This document shows positions 1 to 8,686 of a stretch of DNA of 16,532 nt, piece by piece. A model generated the notes under the pieces. That model did not search any database. It had not been told where the DNA came from and worked only from the letters and a program-made list of their open reading frames with translations. The DNA is from Cytidiella melzeri (taxonomy: Eukaryota > Basidiomycota > Agaricomycetes > Polyporales > Irpicaceae). The position numbers were made by a program, and so were the translations under genes. The DNA is taken from positions 1-16,532 of the forward strand of contig JABYQR010000608.1 of NCBI GenBank assembly GCA_022592445.1, given 5' to 3'. Numbering within the stretch: position 1 is the first letter of the stretch; each line of letters opens with the position of its first letter.

Positions 1-477
1 GTTAGAGGTGACGAGAGTGCGAAACAAGGCGCGTAAGCGCTTCGAGGCACGCAAAGTCACGTAGATCACACATGTCACACATGTGACACTCATGGTGGCC
101 AGCAGAAATAAAGTGGTACTATGCGTTAACAGACAGCGAATGAAAATACGAATAATGTACGTAGCAGCTAAAAAATTCCAGGCTATGTGGAGATTGCTGT
201 CAACTGCTAGCGCCTGCATCGTAAACCGCCGCTCTCTTCTCTGACCCGGAGGAGGCATGGCCGCCGACTTTCGTGCTACAGACCGCTGATAACTGGCAAC
301 TTGAGGCTGCGAATTGCTCGATGAGGTTATGCTGGTTTCCTCACTGGGAGAGCGTGAGCGGAGGCTGGGAGATCATCTGTGCACCGGACGTTGGACGAAG
401 TCAGTTACTAAATATCAACGCGTAGGACGTACCGGGACTGCCGGCTCGACTCAAAACGTTTACTCTGTCGCCAATCC
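1..477. other. GC-rich stretch, no gene recognised
   Basis: No recognisable coding region on either strand. The most regular structure is a short CACATGT-rich patch near 68-92, where CACATGTCACACATGTGACA reads nearly the same on both strands. That could be a protein-binding site or chance. A 75-residue open frame at 314-541 has no recognisable composition or motif and is treated as noise. Confidence 0.4.
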
Positions 478-1153
478 TCATCCGCTTATGACATGCACCG
501 TTTTGCGGTTCCCATCGCCCTTTCTCTTGTGGCCAGCCTGAGGTGACCCGTCCGGCGCTGGTGTTTCTGCCAGCTCGTCCTGCATGTCTTGTGGCTCTGA
601 AGAAGAACTGGATTCCGAAGGGGCTGCTAACGACCGTGATTGATGCTGCAGGTCAGTATGGCTTGCGCAGAGGTGGCTCCAAGCGGTACTCACAGGACGA
701 TACTAGAGCAGTCCACGCGGGCACAGAAGGACGACGATTCAGCCCAGCCATCTCCTGCGACGTGGATGTTGGCGACAAAGATGAAAACGCGTGTTTTGAA
801 TGCGGAGCCAATAAAGTTGAGCGGATCATATGGAATATAGGATGGCAGAACATGTCGACGCTTTCAACCGAGGTTTTGCCAGCGATACACTCGAGAACTT
901 GTGCGGAAAGTGGTAAGTTGGACAAAGTAGTCAAGAGGAATGGCCACGTCGGTGAGCTTGAGGGAGAAGTCCTGGGGTTCTGGCTAGAAAAGCGCGAGGT
1001 TGGACGGGATGTAGCGCGGAGAGTAGCTCTTCTCGTGAATGGTGCGTTCGGCGTGAGGAGCGAGTCGACATGTGCTTGCAGCCTGAGAACTTGAGGAGCT
1101 AAGTGCAGGCCTGACAAGCGGAATAACTGCGTAGCCAACGACGTAGGAAGCAA
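478..1153 (-). CDS. Weak candidate spliced gene, unrecognised
   Basis: On the minus strand a 166-residue open frame (1153 to 653) runs into a well-formed intron. It has donor GTGAGT at 693, branch-like TACTGAC, and acceptor CTGCAG ending at 646, 48 nt in all. Downstream, one frame reads a serine-rich acidic stretch, then a basic patch (HKRKGDGNRK), and ends at 478. Those features look protein-like. However, that downstream frame is not in phase with the upstream one at this donor; joining them needs an alternative donor GTATCG a few bases earlier. The upstream part is Ser/Pro/Leu/Arg-rich, as antisense frames often are. I recognise no domain. It may be chance on GC-rich DNA. Confidence 0.15.
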
Positions 1154-1438
1154 GCGGACAGCGCGAGAGTGTCGAAGAAGGTATTCTGGTCACTGTGAAG
1201 CAAGAAAGAACGTTACAAAAACTGTCGTGAATGACGAGCGAGGGGGAGGAAGGCAAGAGTAGCCCGCGCGCTACGATACATTCAGGAGCCTTGAGTCCGT
1301 ATCTGAGATCCGGGCGGCGATCTCGAGCTACTCGCTTGAGATTTGCAGGAAAGCAAATGCGCCGTGTCAGTTAGGTACCTGCCAGAATCCTGACCAAATA
1401 CTCACGAGTGGATATTCCAACACACATCAGCCGAAATA

Positions 1439-1463
1439 CTGTTGTAGAACCAGCTTTGCAAAT
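1439..1463 (+). repeat. Left terminal inverted repeat of the MITE
   Basis: CTGTTGTAGAACC followed by a TTTGCAAA word, preceded by TA at 1437-1438. It pairs with the repeat at 2289-2313. Confidence 0.65.
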
Positions 1464-2288
1464 TTATTTGCATCGAGCGAATTGAAAAATGTGTGCGCAC
1501 ATGAGTGTTGGCCCAAAAATTACGATTTTTCCTCTATTTCCTAGAAGACCATCTCATGTATGATTTCCGGAGGTTTGAAGCATGAGAAATTGTGTAATAC
1601 GACGAGCGGAACGTTGCCGTCGTCGAGAGTCAGGTTTTGCAAAAGCGTACCCGTTTTGTGTCACAAATTGATGCTATTGTCACACGGCAAATTCAATCAC
1701 CGCTCGGCTTGTCACGAAGCGCCCTTGTACAGAGGTTGAGTCGAAGTAGACGAAGCTACATTTACATCGCATGAGAGACGAACGTAGCTAAAACAATTAT
1801 ACGAGTATGTACAGCAAAGGAGTGAATTTATATACAAAGAAAAAGAGTGGCTATTATTTCACAAGCACAGTCGAGTCTGCGTCATTGGTTGCCATGTATA
1901 TTACACTGATCGGAGTTTGAATCCCTTGTCACTCTGCTTGCGCCTTTTGTCACGACAATTCAGAATTTTCCCCTCCCAAGCTCACTTGCATCTCTGACAA
2001 TAAGTTGAAGCTTATGGAAATGAAGCGGTGGTGTAGGCGAGGTAGATTCCAGGTTTTTGTGCTCACTGCTCGCTGGGATCTTTGGGATCTTGTCAGATAT
2101 GGTCAGATATGCGTGCACAAGACGGCCGAAAACACACCGGTAACACTCGGTAGCCTGCATCCCTCCCTCGAATATTACAAAAAGTACATGTACATATTGG
2201 TTGAGGAAAATTCTATATAATACATCTTTTACCGGTACAAAAAACAAGGTGTGATTGAGGCTGGAGGCTGATTTGCAACAGCGTACCC

Positions 2289-2313
2289 GTTTGCAAAAGG
2301 GGTTCTACAACAG
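2289..2313 (-). repeat. Right terminal inverted repeat of the MITE
   Basis: Read on the minus strand it begins CTGTTGTAGAACC and contains TTTTGCAAA. TA follows at 2314-2315. It mirrors 1439-1463. Confidence 0.65.
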
Positions 2314-2332
2314 TACCGTTGATCTTCTTCAA

Positions 2333-2600
2333 ATCAGTGGTTTTCCCAATGCTCTTCGATGGCATTCCCACTGATCTCAGGAGATTGCGCTGGACGACAT
2401 TACACCACATTGCAGACACCCTATATAATACAATGGAAAATCCACTGCCAAAACCCACTGCATCGGAAAATCCACTTGAGAGCAAGTGGAAATACCACTA
2501 ATCGTAAAACCAATGATTTTACCTGGTCACTTTTTCAGTGGGGTTTCCACAGAGGAAAACCCATTTTATTGAAATGGGTTTACTTCCCGCAGTGCATTGC
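2333..2600. repeat. Cluster of short hairpins with recurring CCACT/AGTGG words
   Basis: At least four inverted repeats occur in 270 bp. ATCAGTGG...CCACTGAT lies at 2333-2376, with an inner AATGC/GCATT. TCCACTTG-AGAG-CAAGTGGA is at 2471-2490 (perfect 8-bp stem). GTAAAA...TTTTAC is at 2504-2522. AAACCCATTT-TATTG-AAATGGGTTT is at 2557-2581 (perfect 10-bp stem). The words TCCACT and AGTGG recur between them, as in a foldback or MITE remnant. No coding region is recognised here, and none is seen between 2600 and the start of the G-alpha relic, which is pyrimidine-rich. Confidence 0.5.
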
Positions 2601-2945
2601 TCCCTCTGTTTTCCTCCCGCCTCTCACCTCCATACGCTTGACCGCTCTCACCCCTATATTGTTGCACACATCAATCCTCAAGGTCGGCTTTGCACTTGGT
2701 CTTGAAATGACAGAACGGGTGAGTACATGTTTGTTCCTATTGTTCTATACACGCAGGGGTATTTGTTTGTACGATGCGGCATTTGGTTTTTTTCATAAGT
2801 TCACTTTGACTTCACATGTGGTGGATCGACCCCCTTTACACTTCCCTTCCCCGTCCTCGGCGCTCTTGCTCTTGCCCCCAACCGCCATCCTCTCTCTCTC
2901 CCCCGCTGCTCAGATACCCAGCACATACACAAACATCATGGTAAC

Positions 2946-4146
2946 AACCTCACACACGGTCTCAAGTACCTCCTTGACGCCATGGTCAACATAGACTTGG
3001 AAGTTTCGGACGACAACCTGCAGTACATCGAGTTGATGGAGAGGTGCAGGATATTTGAGACGGACAGCCATTCCCAGAGGAGTACCTAGAACCTCTACGG
3101 CGGTTGTGGGAAGACCCGAGCATGCAAAAGTGCTGGGAACGAGGGAACGAGGCCGCTCTTCCAGACAAGTATGTATCATATCGTGCCTCTATGCTGGCGA
3201 GTACATATTGACGTTGTTTCTTTCATAGCTTGAGCTATTTCTTTGGTGATCTCGACCGACTGTTCGATCAGTTCTATGTGCCAATCGAGCAAGATATTGT
3301 CCACACCCGCGCACGGACAATAGGCATCACAGAGATGGTCTTCAACTTACGAGAGAACAAGATGCTCATGGTCAATGTTGTCGGGCAGAAGAGTGAGCGG
3401 CAGAAGTGGATCCACTGCTTCCAGGACGTGACAAGTATTCTGTTTTTGGTCAGCTTGAGATAATCAATGTCTGATTGAGGACAAGGACGCGGTGAGTGCC
3501 CAAACTTGTTCGGCTTGTCTTGCCGTCAGCTGATTAATTGGTACCTACAAAACCAAATGCAAGACGCAATGACCATCTGGAACTCAATATGCCATTCACA
3601 GTGGTTTAAACAGACATCGATTGTATTTATATTTCGTGCATTCCTGACTATTAGGTTATTGAACCGTTTGCTTCTTCAACAGATTTTGTTCCTCAGTAAG
3701 GACGATCTGTTGCGGAAAAAATACCACATTCCGACATCAAGAACTTCTTCCCTGTACGTCGCAGTCGTGGGGAGGCATGCGCTCCTGGGAGAGAGAGTGA
3801 CTGACTTGTGTGTGCTCTTCACAGGACTTTGACGGTGAGGCGAATGACGTTCGCGCCGGTCGTGATTACTTTAGGAAACGTTTTGCAAGACTTGCGCAGA
3901 AAGCAAATCAGAAGGAGCGTGAGATATACATTCAGTGCATCTGTTCTCTGACCTGGGGTGTCCAATGTTCCGCAACCGCCGCTCATATCAATGGCTGCAG
4001 TCCGCTCTACTGACATATCCTTCCAAAGCATCACCACCGCCACAGACACTGCCATGCTTTGAGTGATCATGGCTGCAATTGAAGTTATGTGTAAATCAGA
4101 GATGCCCTGTCTGACAAAATTTGACCATGTTTCATCCACAGAGTGA
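2946..4146 (+). pseudogene. Heterotrimeric G-protein alpha subunit pseudogene, 5' truncated
   Basis: The exons are at 2946-3168, 3229-3491, 3551-3622, 3683-3753, 3825-3935 and 4029 onward. They encode in order the helical domain (KYLLDAMVNIDLEVSDDNLQ), YFFGDLDRLFDQFYVPIEQD, switch I (TRARTIGI), switch II (VVGQKSERQKWIHCF), IEDKDA, the G4 strand (FLSKDD) and the G5 motif TTATDT. The P-loop exon (GxGESGKS) is not in the window. Frameshifts lie near 3063-3071, near 3458-3462, and at 3716-3721, where one A of a run is missing. The acceptor before 3551 reads AA instead of AG. A stop (TGA, where family members have CGN) is at 4060-4062. Key residues are also altered: switch II DVGGQ is NVVGQ and the NKxD asparagine is serine. 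In the family this protein binds GTP and relays receptor signals at the plasma membrane. This copy should be non-functional. The C-terminal end is uncertain. Confidence 0.88.
3169..3228 (+). other. Intron in G-alpha pseudogene, intact sites
   Basis: Donor GTATGT and acceptor CATAG, 60 nt. Removing it joins ...LPDN to LSYFF in phase, as in G-alpha proteins. The other recognisable introns are 3492-3550 (GTGAGT, acceptor lost), 3623-3682 (GTATTT...CAACAG), 3754-3824 (GTACGT...CACAG) and 3936-4028 (GTGCAT...CAAAG). Confidence 0.8.
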
Positions 4147-5540
4147 GTCTTTCCATTTCTTTGGCCCCGCTCCCACCCCATTGGTTTTTGTCTTGCTTGT
4201 GCCGCAACACCCCACGCTCAACATTTGCAATTCTGTCGCATCCCCAACTCTCAGCATTGTCCTTCGTCAAAGTCTCGAGGATGCCGCTTTGATCTAGTGT
4301 TATATCATTCCGGGCTACGGTCAGCACCAAGGCCATTCAACTCAGCAATCCTTGGTCGTACATTATGACATATATGCATTGTTGCGTCATCTTCATTTCT
4401 TCTTCGCATTTGCTGTTGCAGGTTTATCATTCTTTTTGAACCTTATGGAATTACTGTTTGTGTAATCATTTTTTCTTTCCTCTCATTCTTATCATCTTGC
4501 ACTCTCGGTTGGTGTAATTGTTTGATCATGCAAAAACTCATTGTCTCTTTTCATGACACGCCGCCTCCGCCTCCTCACCCTCACCCCTGCCAATTCCTGG
4601 CATCAATGCAATGTTTAAAAAACCCCAACTCCCAATCCTCGCACAAAAAAAATTCTAATCCCAAACTGTTGCCATCTGATCTCCAGTACCCTCATTAGTA
4701 AAAATGTAAGTCACAGGCCATATACACGTCCGAAAACCTTGGCGCAATTTCGCGAAGAGGTTTTCAGGGCTTTTCTTGTTTTCTTTTGTCACAAGATCTA
4801 CATACAGCGTGCTGACTACTTTATTGTTACCCCTGTTTTATATCTTATCCAGATTTGCGAGGTCATGCTGTGACACAAGGCAGGTGCTGTGTTGCCTGAC
4901 GGACCCAAAACAACCCAGTTTTGGGAGCCCGACAGTGAAGCACCGACGCTGTGTGTTATTGCCTGTACCGGCTCCAAGAGGTAACTATGGTCAAGTGACC
5001 CGCTCGTCCTCCACCCCCAAGACCCAAAAACAATAACAAACAACATACCCATGGACCTCGTCGCTTGCTGTGTCTGCCATGTAATCCTCTCTGTCTTTGT
5101 TACTGATCCCTGTTGTTGTCTTACAGTCCACGCCACCTACCTACAACCCGCATCTTGTCACTTGTGCCTCTTCTGTTTTGATTGTATTTCTCGCTTGCTC
5201 ATTGTTTGTAGAAAACCTCAGCTGAGGTTGTACGAGCTATAATCTCCCTCTCCTGTCTCTCTCTCGTCAAACAAACTCTTTTGTTTTTTTTTCACGGATT
5301 AAACCCACTCACCGACACTTTTTTCTTTATGTCCTTGCGCTCCATGGATTCATTGTTTGTTTTACGTATGCATCTGGTGTTGTAGCATCAGCGGTAGAGC
5401 GGATTCAACCGTCTCGTGCATAACTTGTTAACGCACATCCCACAGATTCACCACCTCCAGGCAAAATTGTCTCTTCGAGTCAGACACGTTTGACGTGTTA
5501 TACCCACAATATATACCTATCTCTCACCTGTTGTGCATAC
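4147..5540. other. Pyrimidine-rich stretch, no gene recognised
   Basis: No conserved coding region is seen. GAAAACCT/AGGTTTTC form an 8-bp stem at 4732-4765 around a near-palindromic GCGCAATTTCGCG core. A small two-exon frame is possible: ATG at 5051, intron 5081-5126 with GTAATC...TTACAG, stop TGA at 5223-5225. It would give 42 residues with a hydrophobic segment, but nothing supports it beyond the splice signals. CT-rich blocks around 4560-4590 and 5245-5290 resemble fungal promoter or UTR sequence. Confidence 0.35.
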
Positions 5541-5552
5541 TACTACATTTTT

Positions 5553-6981
5553 ATGGATGAAATAGCAATAAATGATTGTTTGTTTAAACTTATACAATAT
5601 TAGCAGACAAATTTGTATGGCCTTGGACAATGAGACTGAACCATTTGGAGGGAAACATGTCATCTTTGCGGGAGACTTTGCACAGCTTCCCCCAGTATCA
5701 ACAGGAAACGCCCTCTATTCAAGTACTGTTCAGTCTGTTATCCATACAACACAGTCTCATAAGGATCAGCAAGCTGCTTTAGGTAAATCAATATGGCATC
5801 AGTTTACCACTGCGGTCATCTTACGTACCAACATGAGACAAAATTCACAGACAGATGAAGATGCAAAATTCCGCACTTTGCTAGAAAATGTAAGGTACAA
5901 GTCTTGTACCAATGAAAATATTACTTTTCTGCAAACTAGAATAGCTGGTATTTCAAAAAATCGACCAAAGTGGTCAAATACTGTGTTCTGTAACATGTCA
6001 ACTATAACATCTTACAATGCAAGTAGAGATAAATTTAATGACAGAGGCACAGAACAATTCTTGCAAGAGGCCCATCAAACTCTGAGTTATTTTTACTCTG
6101 TAGATCATTATAGCTCCAACAATGATGATACAAAGCTTTTGACAAAGATTCGTAAAACAAAATCAGATCCATCACAGAATACTGACCGCCTTCGTCCACA
6201 TGATCAAGCTGTGTTTTGGTCATTGCCTCCAAGCAATACTGGAAACCATCCTGGCAAATTAGGTATTTGTATAGGAATGCCTATTATGATTAAGAAGAAC
6301 AAAGCAACAGAGTGTGGTGTGACTAATGGAGCAGAAGGTGTTGTAGTTGGGTGGAAATCTCAGCCTATAGACACAAATCACAGCACATTAGATGTGTTGT
6401 TTGTAAAGCTAACTTCACCACCAATCCCAATCAAACTAGATGGATTGGAACCTGATGTGGTGCCTGTCACAGCAGAACCTATAAATGTGATTTGTCAGCT
6501 TCCTGATGGCATGCAAAGAACGATAAACCGCGTACAAGTGCCAGTAACAGTAAATTTTGGCATGACGGACTATGCATCCCAAGGTCGGACAAGGAAGTAC
6601 AATGTTGTTGACATACACAATTGTCGCAGTCACCAGTCTATATATACTTGCTTATCAAGAGGTTCAACATATCAGGGTACTCTTATTGCTCAAGATTTCT
6701 CAGATAAACACATGACTGGGGGATTGTCTGGATATTTGAGACAGGAGTTCCGAGAGTTAGAATTGCTAGATGAGATTACAAGATTGCGTTTTGAAAAGAA
6801 ATTACCCAAGGGTGTAGGTGGTACAACACGGAACCAACTAATATCATCATATAGATATGCAAGAGGAAGTGACTATGTTCCTAGAAAAATGCCTAGTCCG
6901 TTACAATGGGATTCAATCAACACGTATGATATTGGTGATCCATTCCAAGAAGCAGAATGGCAAGTACTTGACAAAAAGTAA
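5553..6981 (+). pseudogene. PIF1/Helitron helicase, C-terminal fragment
   Basis: The main open frame is 5572-6978 (469 codons, TAA 6979-6981). Counting from 5572, it shows motif III GGKHVIFAGDFAQLPPV (26-42), motif IV VILRTNMRQ (82-90), the MPIMIKKNKA...NGAEG segment (236-256), MTDYASQGRT (331-340) and the terminal helicase motif YTCLSRGSTYQGT (358-370). These are the order and spacing of PIF1/Helitron superfamily 1B helicases, which unwind DNA 5'-3' during rolling-circle transposition. The Walker B Asp-Glu (MDEIAI, 5553-5570) is present but in another frame. Two stops (TAG 5563, TAA 5569) precede the ATG at 5572, so a frameshift lies at about 5568-5574. The P-loop and Rep domain are missing. 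The fragment cannot be an active helicase. The TAA that ends it is in frame with the protease that follows. Confidence 0.88.
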
Positions 6982-8064
6982 AGACTGACAAAACAATCTA
7001 CATCTAAACCTGAATCCAGCAAGAGAAAACCGTTGGGAGTCAATACTGATGCCAAACGATATATTCCTGCTCAGGGTACTGTACAGATCAATCAACTGAG
7101 TAGGCTACAAGGTGTTCGTATTCATAACAAGCGTAGACAGGAAGTAACTGAACATCAGGAAAATACCACCCGGCCATGTAAACGGCAGAAAACAAATATC
7201 AATGACCGTATACCTGTACTCAATGGCCCTATGGGTTTTGTATGGAATGGTCAAACATATAGCTGTGCATTTGATAGTCTGTTCACTATTATATTGAGCA
7301 TTATGAGGTATACGCCAGAAGAATGGTGTAAATTAACATCAACAACAAATGAATATTTGAAAATATTTTGTGACATGTTTGAAGGTGTAGATCTTGACTC
7401 AGATGATGTAGATAAAACTCGAGACCGTATACAGCTTGCATTTCATTGTAAAGATCCAAGTGTGTTCTCAATCAGTACAACAGGCAATGATGTTGGAGAA
7501 TTATGTGAATTTCTACTAAAAGCTGATGTTAGCCATATTGTCAAAACTGTGTACTGCGTTGTATGTCGAAACAAAAAATCTTCTAGCTTATTTTCCAACT
7601 CTCTAATGTGGCGATGTACAAATTCTGCAAGGAGAAATAAAGCAAAACGAGCAGGAACGGGTAATGCTCAAACTATGTCTGCATGGATGACAGCTCTATT
7701 GAGAACAAAGTCTAGAAAGAAATGCAGTGACTGTCACAGCGTAATGGAGAATATATACAAATTTGATCATGCACCACCCTTCATTGCAATGTGTATAGAG
7801 GAAGATCTGGTTGTCAGGTTACAACATGTTATTAATGTTAGTGGATACAATTACAAACTGCGTGGCATCATTTACTATGTGAATAATCACTATACATCTC
7901 GTATAGTCAGTGACAACGGAGATCTGTGGTTCCACAATGGTATAAGTACAGGTAGACATACAGAATATGCTGGAAACATGATCGGTGTAAACTGTAACAT
8001 GTTGGCAACAGCAAAACACGGTCGGACCAGTACTGTAGCAATTTATACATGTTGTGATGTTTAA
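6982..8064 (+). CDS. USP-like (C19) cysteine protease domain, mobile-element associated
   Basis: The frame is open from directly after the helicase TAA to TAA 8062-8064. The first in-frame ATG is far inside, so by itself it lacks a good start; residues are counted from 7033. A basic linker with RPCKRQKT (47-54) looks like a nuclear signal. The Cys box is WNGQTYSCAFDS (71-82, C78 nucleophile). CVVC (175-178) and CSDC (231-234) are the two halves of the zinc ribbon found in ubiquitin-specific proteases. YYVNNHYTSRIV (281-292, H286) is the His box, followed by GDLWFHNG, where Asn302 stands where the third catalytic Asp/Asn is expected. The domain is short but complete. Family knowledge: such enzymes cleave ubiquitin or similar proteins. 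Role here (inference): the C-terminal domain of a helicase polyprotein, now cut off by a nonsense codon. Confidence 0.78.
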   Translation, partial: RLTKQSTSKPESSKRKPLGVNTDAKRYIPAQGTVQINQLSRLQGVRIHNKRRQEVTEHQENTTRPCKRQKTNINDRIPVLNGPMGFVWNGQTYSCAFDSLFTIILSIMRYTPEEWCKLTSTTNEYLKIFCDMFEGVDLDSDDVDKTRDRIQLAFHCKDPSVFSISTTGNDVGELCEFLLKADVSHIVKTVYCVVCRNKKSSSLFSNSLMWRCTNSARRNKAKRAGTGNAQTMSAWMTALLRTKSRKKCSDCHSVMENIYKFDHAPPFIAMCIEEDLVVRLQHVINVSGYNYKLRGIIYYVNNHYTSRIVSDNGDLWFHNGISTGRHTEYAGNMIGVNCNMLATAKHGRTSTVAIYTCCDV

Positions 8065-8067
8065 GAT

Positions 8068-8183
8068 ACCTGCGCAATAATGACATCTAATTTATTGATA
8101 TCTATGGTGTTGTGAGACATGTAAAACCTGCGTGATATTGAATTCTGATTTATTGATATATATGATATTGTGAGAAATTTATC
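8068..8183 (+). repeat. 58-bp imperfect tandem duplication
   Basis: Two units, 8068-8125 and 8126-8183, both start ACCTGCG and share ATTTATTGATAT and TTGTGAGA. By eye 45 of 58 positions are identical. It lies just after the protease stop codon and before the NZF exon, so it may be the element's 3' region. Confidence 0.75.
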
Positions 8184-8193
8184 AAGTCTTCAG

Positions 8194-8606
8194 GAATCGT
8201 ACTTGCCGCTTGCCGGCCCTGCTAACGCTAGTCTAGAGCCAGCGTCAAGTTCTTCTGTGGATCCTGAAGACTCAGATTCAGAGTCTGACTCCCTCAGACC
8301 AGAGACAGACCAAGACCGACAACAAACACTTCTCGATTCATGTGCCAACGCAGAAAGGCTGAAGCAGACCACCCTTGGCGCCTTTATCGACGACTTTCTG
8401 ATGCCTTGTACTCCAGCATGTGGCAGATCAGCGGCAGTCGATGGTTGGTCGTGCTTGGTGTGCACACTGTATGTGCTAATCTTATCATACAAAGATTGCG
8501 TATTGATGGCTAACACCTCTTCAGAACAAACAAATCAGACCATCTGGCATGTTCCGTCTGTGGTACACCTAGAGGTGAAGTTGACTGGGAAGGGGTCCCC
8601 GAATAG
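8194..8606 (+). CDS. C-terminal exons of an NZF/RanBP2 zinc-finger protein, 5' partial
   Basis: The exon at 8194-8468 starts after a possible acceptor (TCTTCAG, ending 8193) and is joined to 8525-8606 across a 56-nt intron (GTATGT 8469, branch GGCTAAC about 8507-8513, CTTCAG to 8524). The stop is TAG 8604-8606. The encoded tail has a Ser/Asp/Glu-rich segment, then KQTTLGAFI, which resembles a PCNA-binding PIP box with Ile as the last residue. It ends in WSCLVCTL plus, after splicing, an N, then CSVCGTPR: the W-x-C-x2-C...N-x6-C-x2-C-G pattern of RanBP2/NZF fingers. Such fingers bind ubiquitin or RNA; DNA-repair proteins such as Wss1 and ZRANB3 carry one, but I cannot name this gene. No N-terminal part is found nearby. 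It may be a gene cut by the neighbouring element, or a captured fragment. Confidence 0.65.
8469..8524 (+). other. Intron splitting the NZF zinc finger
   Basis: GTATGT donor, GGCTAAC branch-like site and CTTCAG acceptor, 56 nt. Removing it restores the second half of the zinc finger in frame, with all four cysteines. This is strong evidence that the intron is real. Confidence 0.75.
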
Positions 8607-8686
8607 CATGGCTTTTGTATTGTACTATGAGCGTAGAATTCAAAGTTTGTTTGTTTATGTCAATTGCTACTGAGAACCTGAAGTTC

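Larger units (their letters stand above)
1439..2313. mobile_element. Non-autonomous TIR DNA transposon, Tc1/mariner-like (MITE)
   Basis: The left end starts CTGTTGTAGAACC and continues AGCTTTGCAAA. The right end, read on the minus strand, starts with the same 13 bases and continues CCCTTTTGCAAA. The inverted repeats therefore match over about 24 bases with two substitutions and a one-base gap. TA lies immediately outside both ends (1437-1438 and 2314-2315), as expected for the TA target duplication of Tc1/mariner/pogo elements. The element is 875 bp. No frame inside (for example 2247-1960 minus, 95 residues) shows a DDE transposase motif, so it would depend on a transposase elsewhere. A TTTGCAA-AGCGTACCCGTTT word occurs at 1635-1658 and again at 2271-2297 in the same orientation, hinting at internal rearrangement or a nested end. 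Confidence 0.65.
5541..8193 (+). mobile_element. Truncated Helitron-type element remnant (helicase end plus protease)
   Basis: This block is visibly AT-richer than the DNA on both sides and carries only mobile-element-type coding: the C-terminal half of a PIF1-family helicase and a USP-like peptidase. The Rep/HUH nuclease domain and the helicase P-loop expected upstream in a Helitron are absent, and the sequence before about 5541 shows no homology I can see. The limits are set by the loss of helicase similarity on the left and by the start of GC-richer exonic sequence at 8194 on the right. They are not proven termini. Confidence 0.6.

Noticed and set aside
543..1094. 183-residue plus-strand frame
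   Set aside because: No domain or start context. It overlaps open frames on the opposite strand in GC-rich DNA, as expected by chance.
2600..2945. Possible first exon of G-alpha with donor GGTGAGT near 2720
   Set aside because: No P-loop (GxGESGKS) can be read in any frame, and the frame before the donor has no G-alpha similarity.
5380..5465. tRNA-like segment with AGCGGTAGAGC, resembling a D-arm/A box
   Set aside because: The D stem carries an extra base, no acceptor or anticodon stem pairs, and the B-box-like part (AGATTCACC) departs from consensus. It may be a tRNA relic but is not supportable.
5386..5560. Possible coding exons with an intron GTGCAT...CCCACAG before the helicase
   Set aside because: The frame stays open for about 50 codons but matches no family and does not join the helicase frame. 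Splice signals alone are weak evidence.
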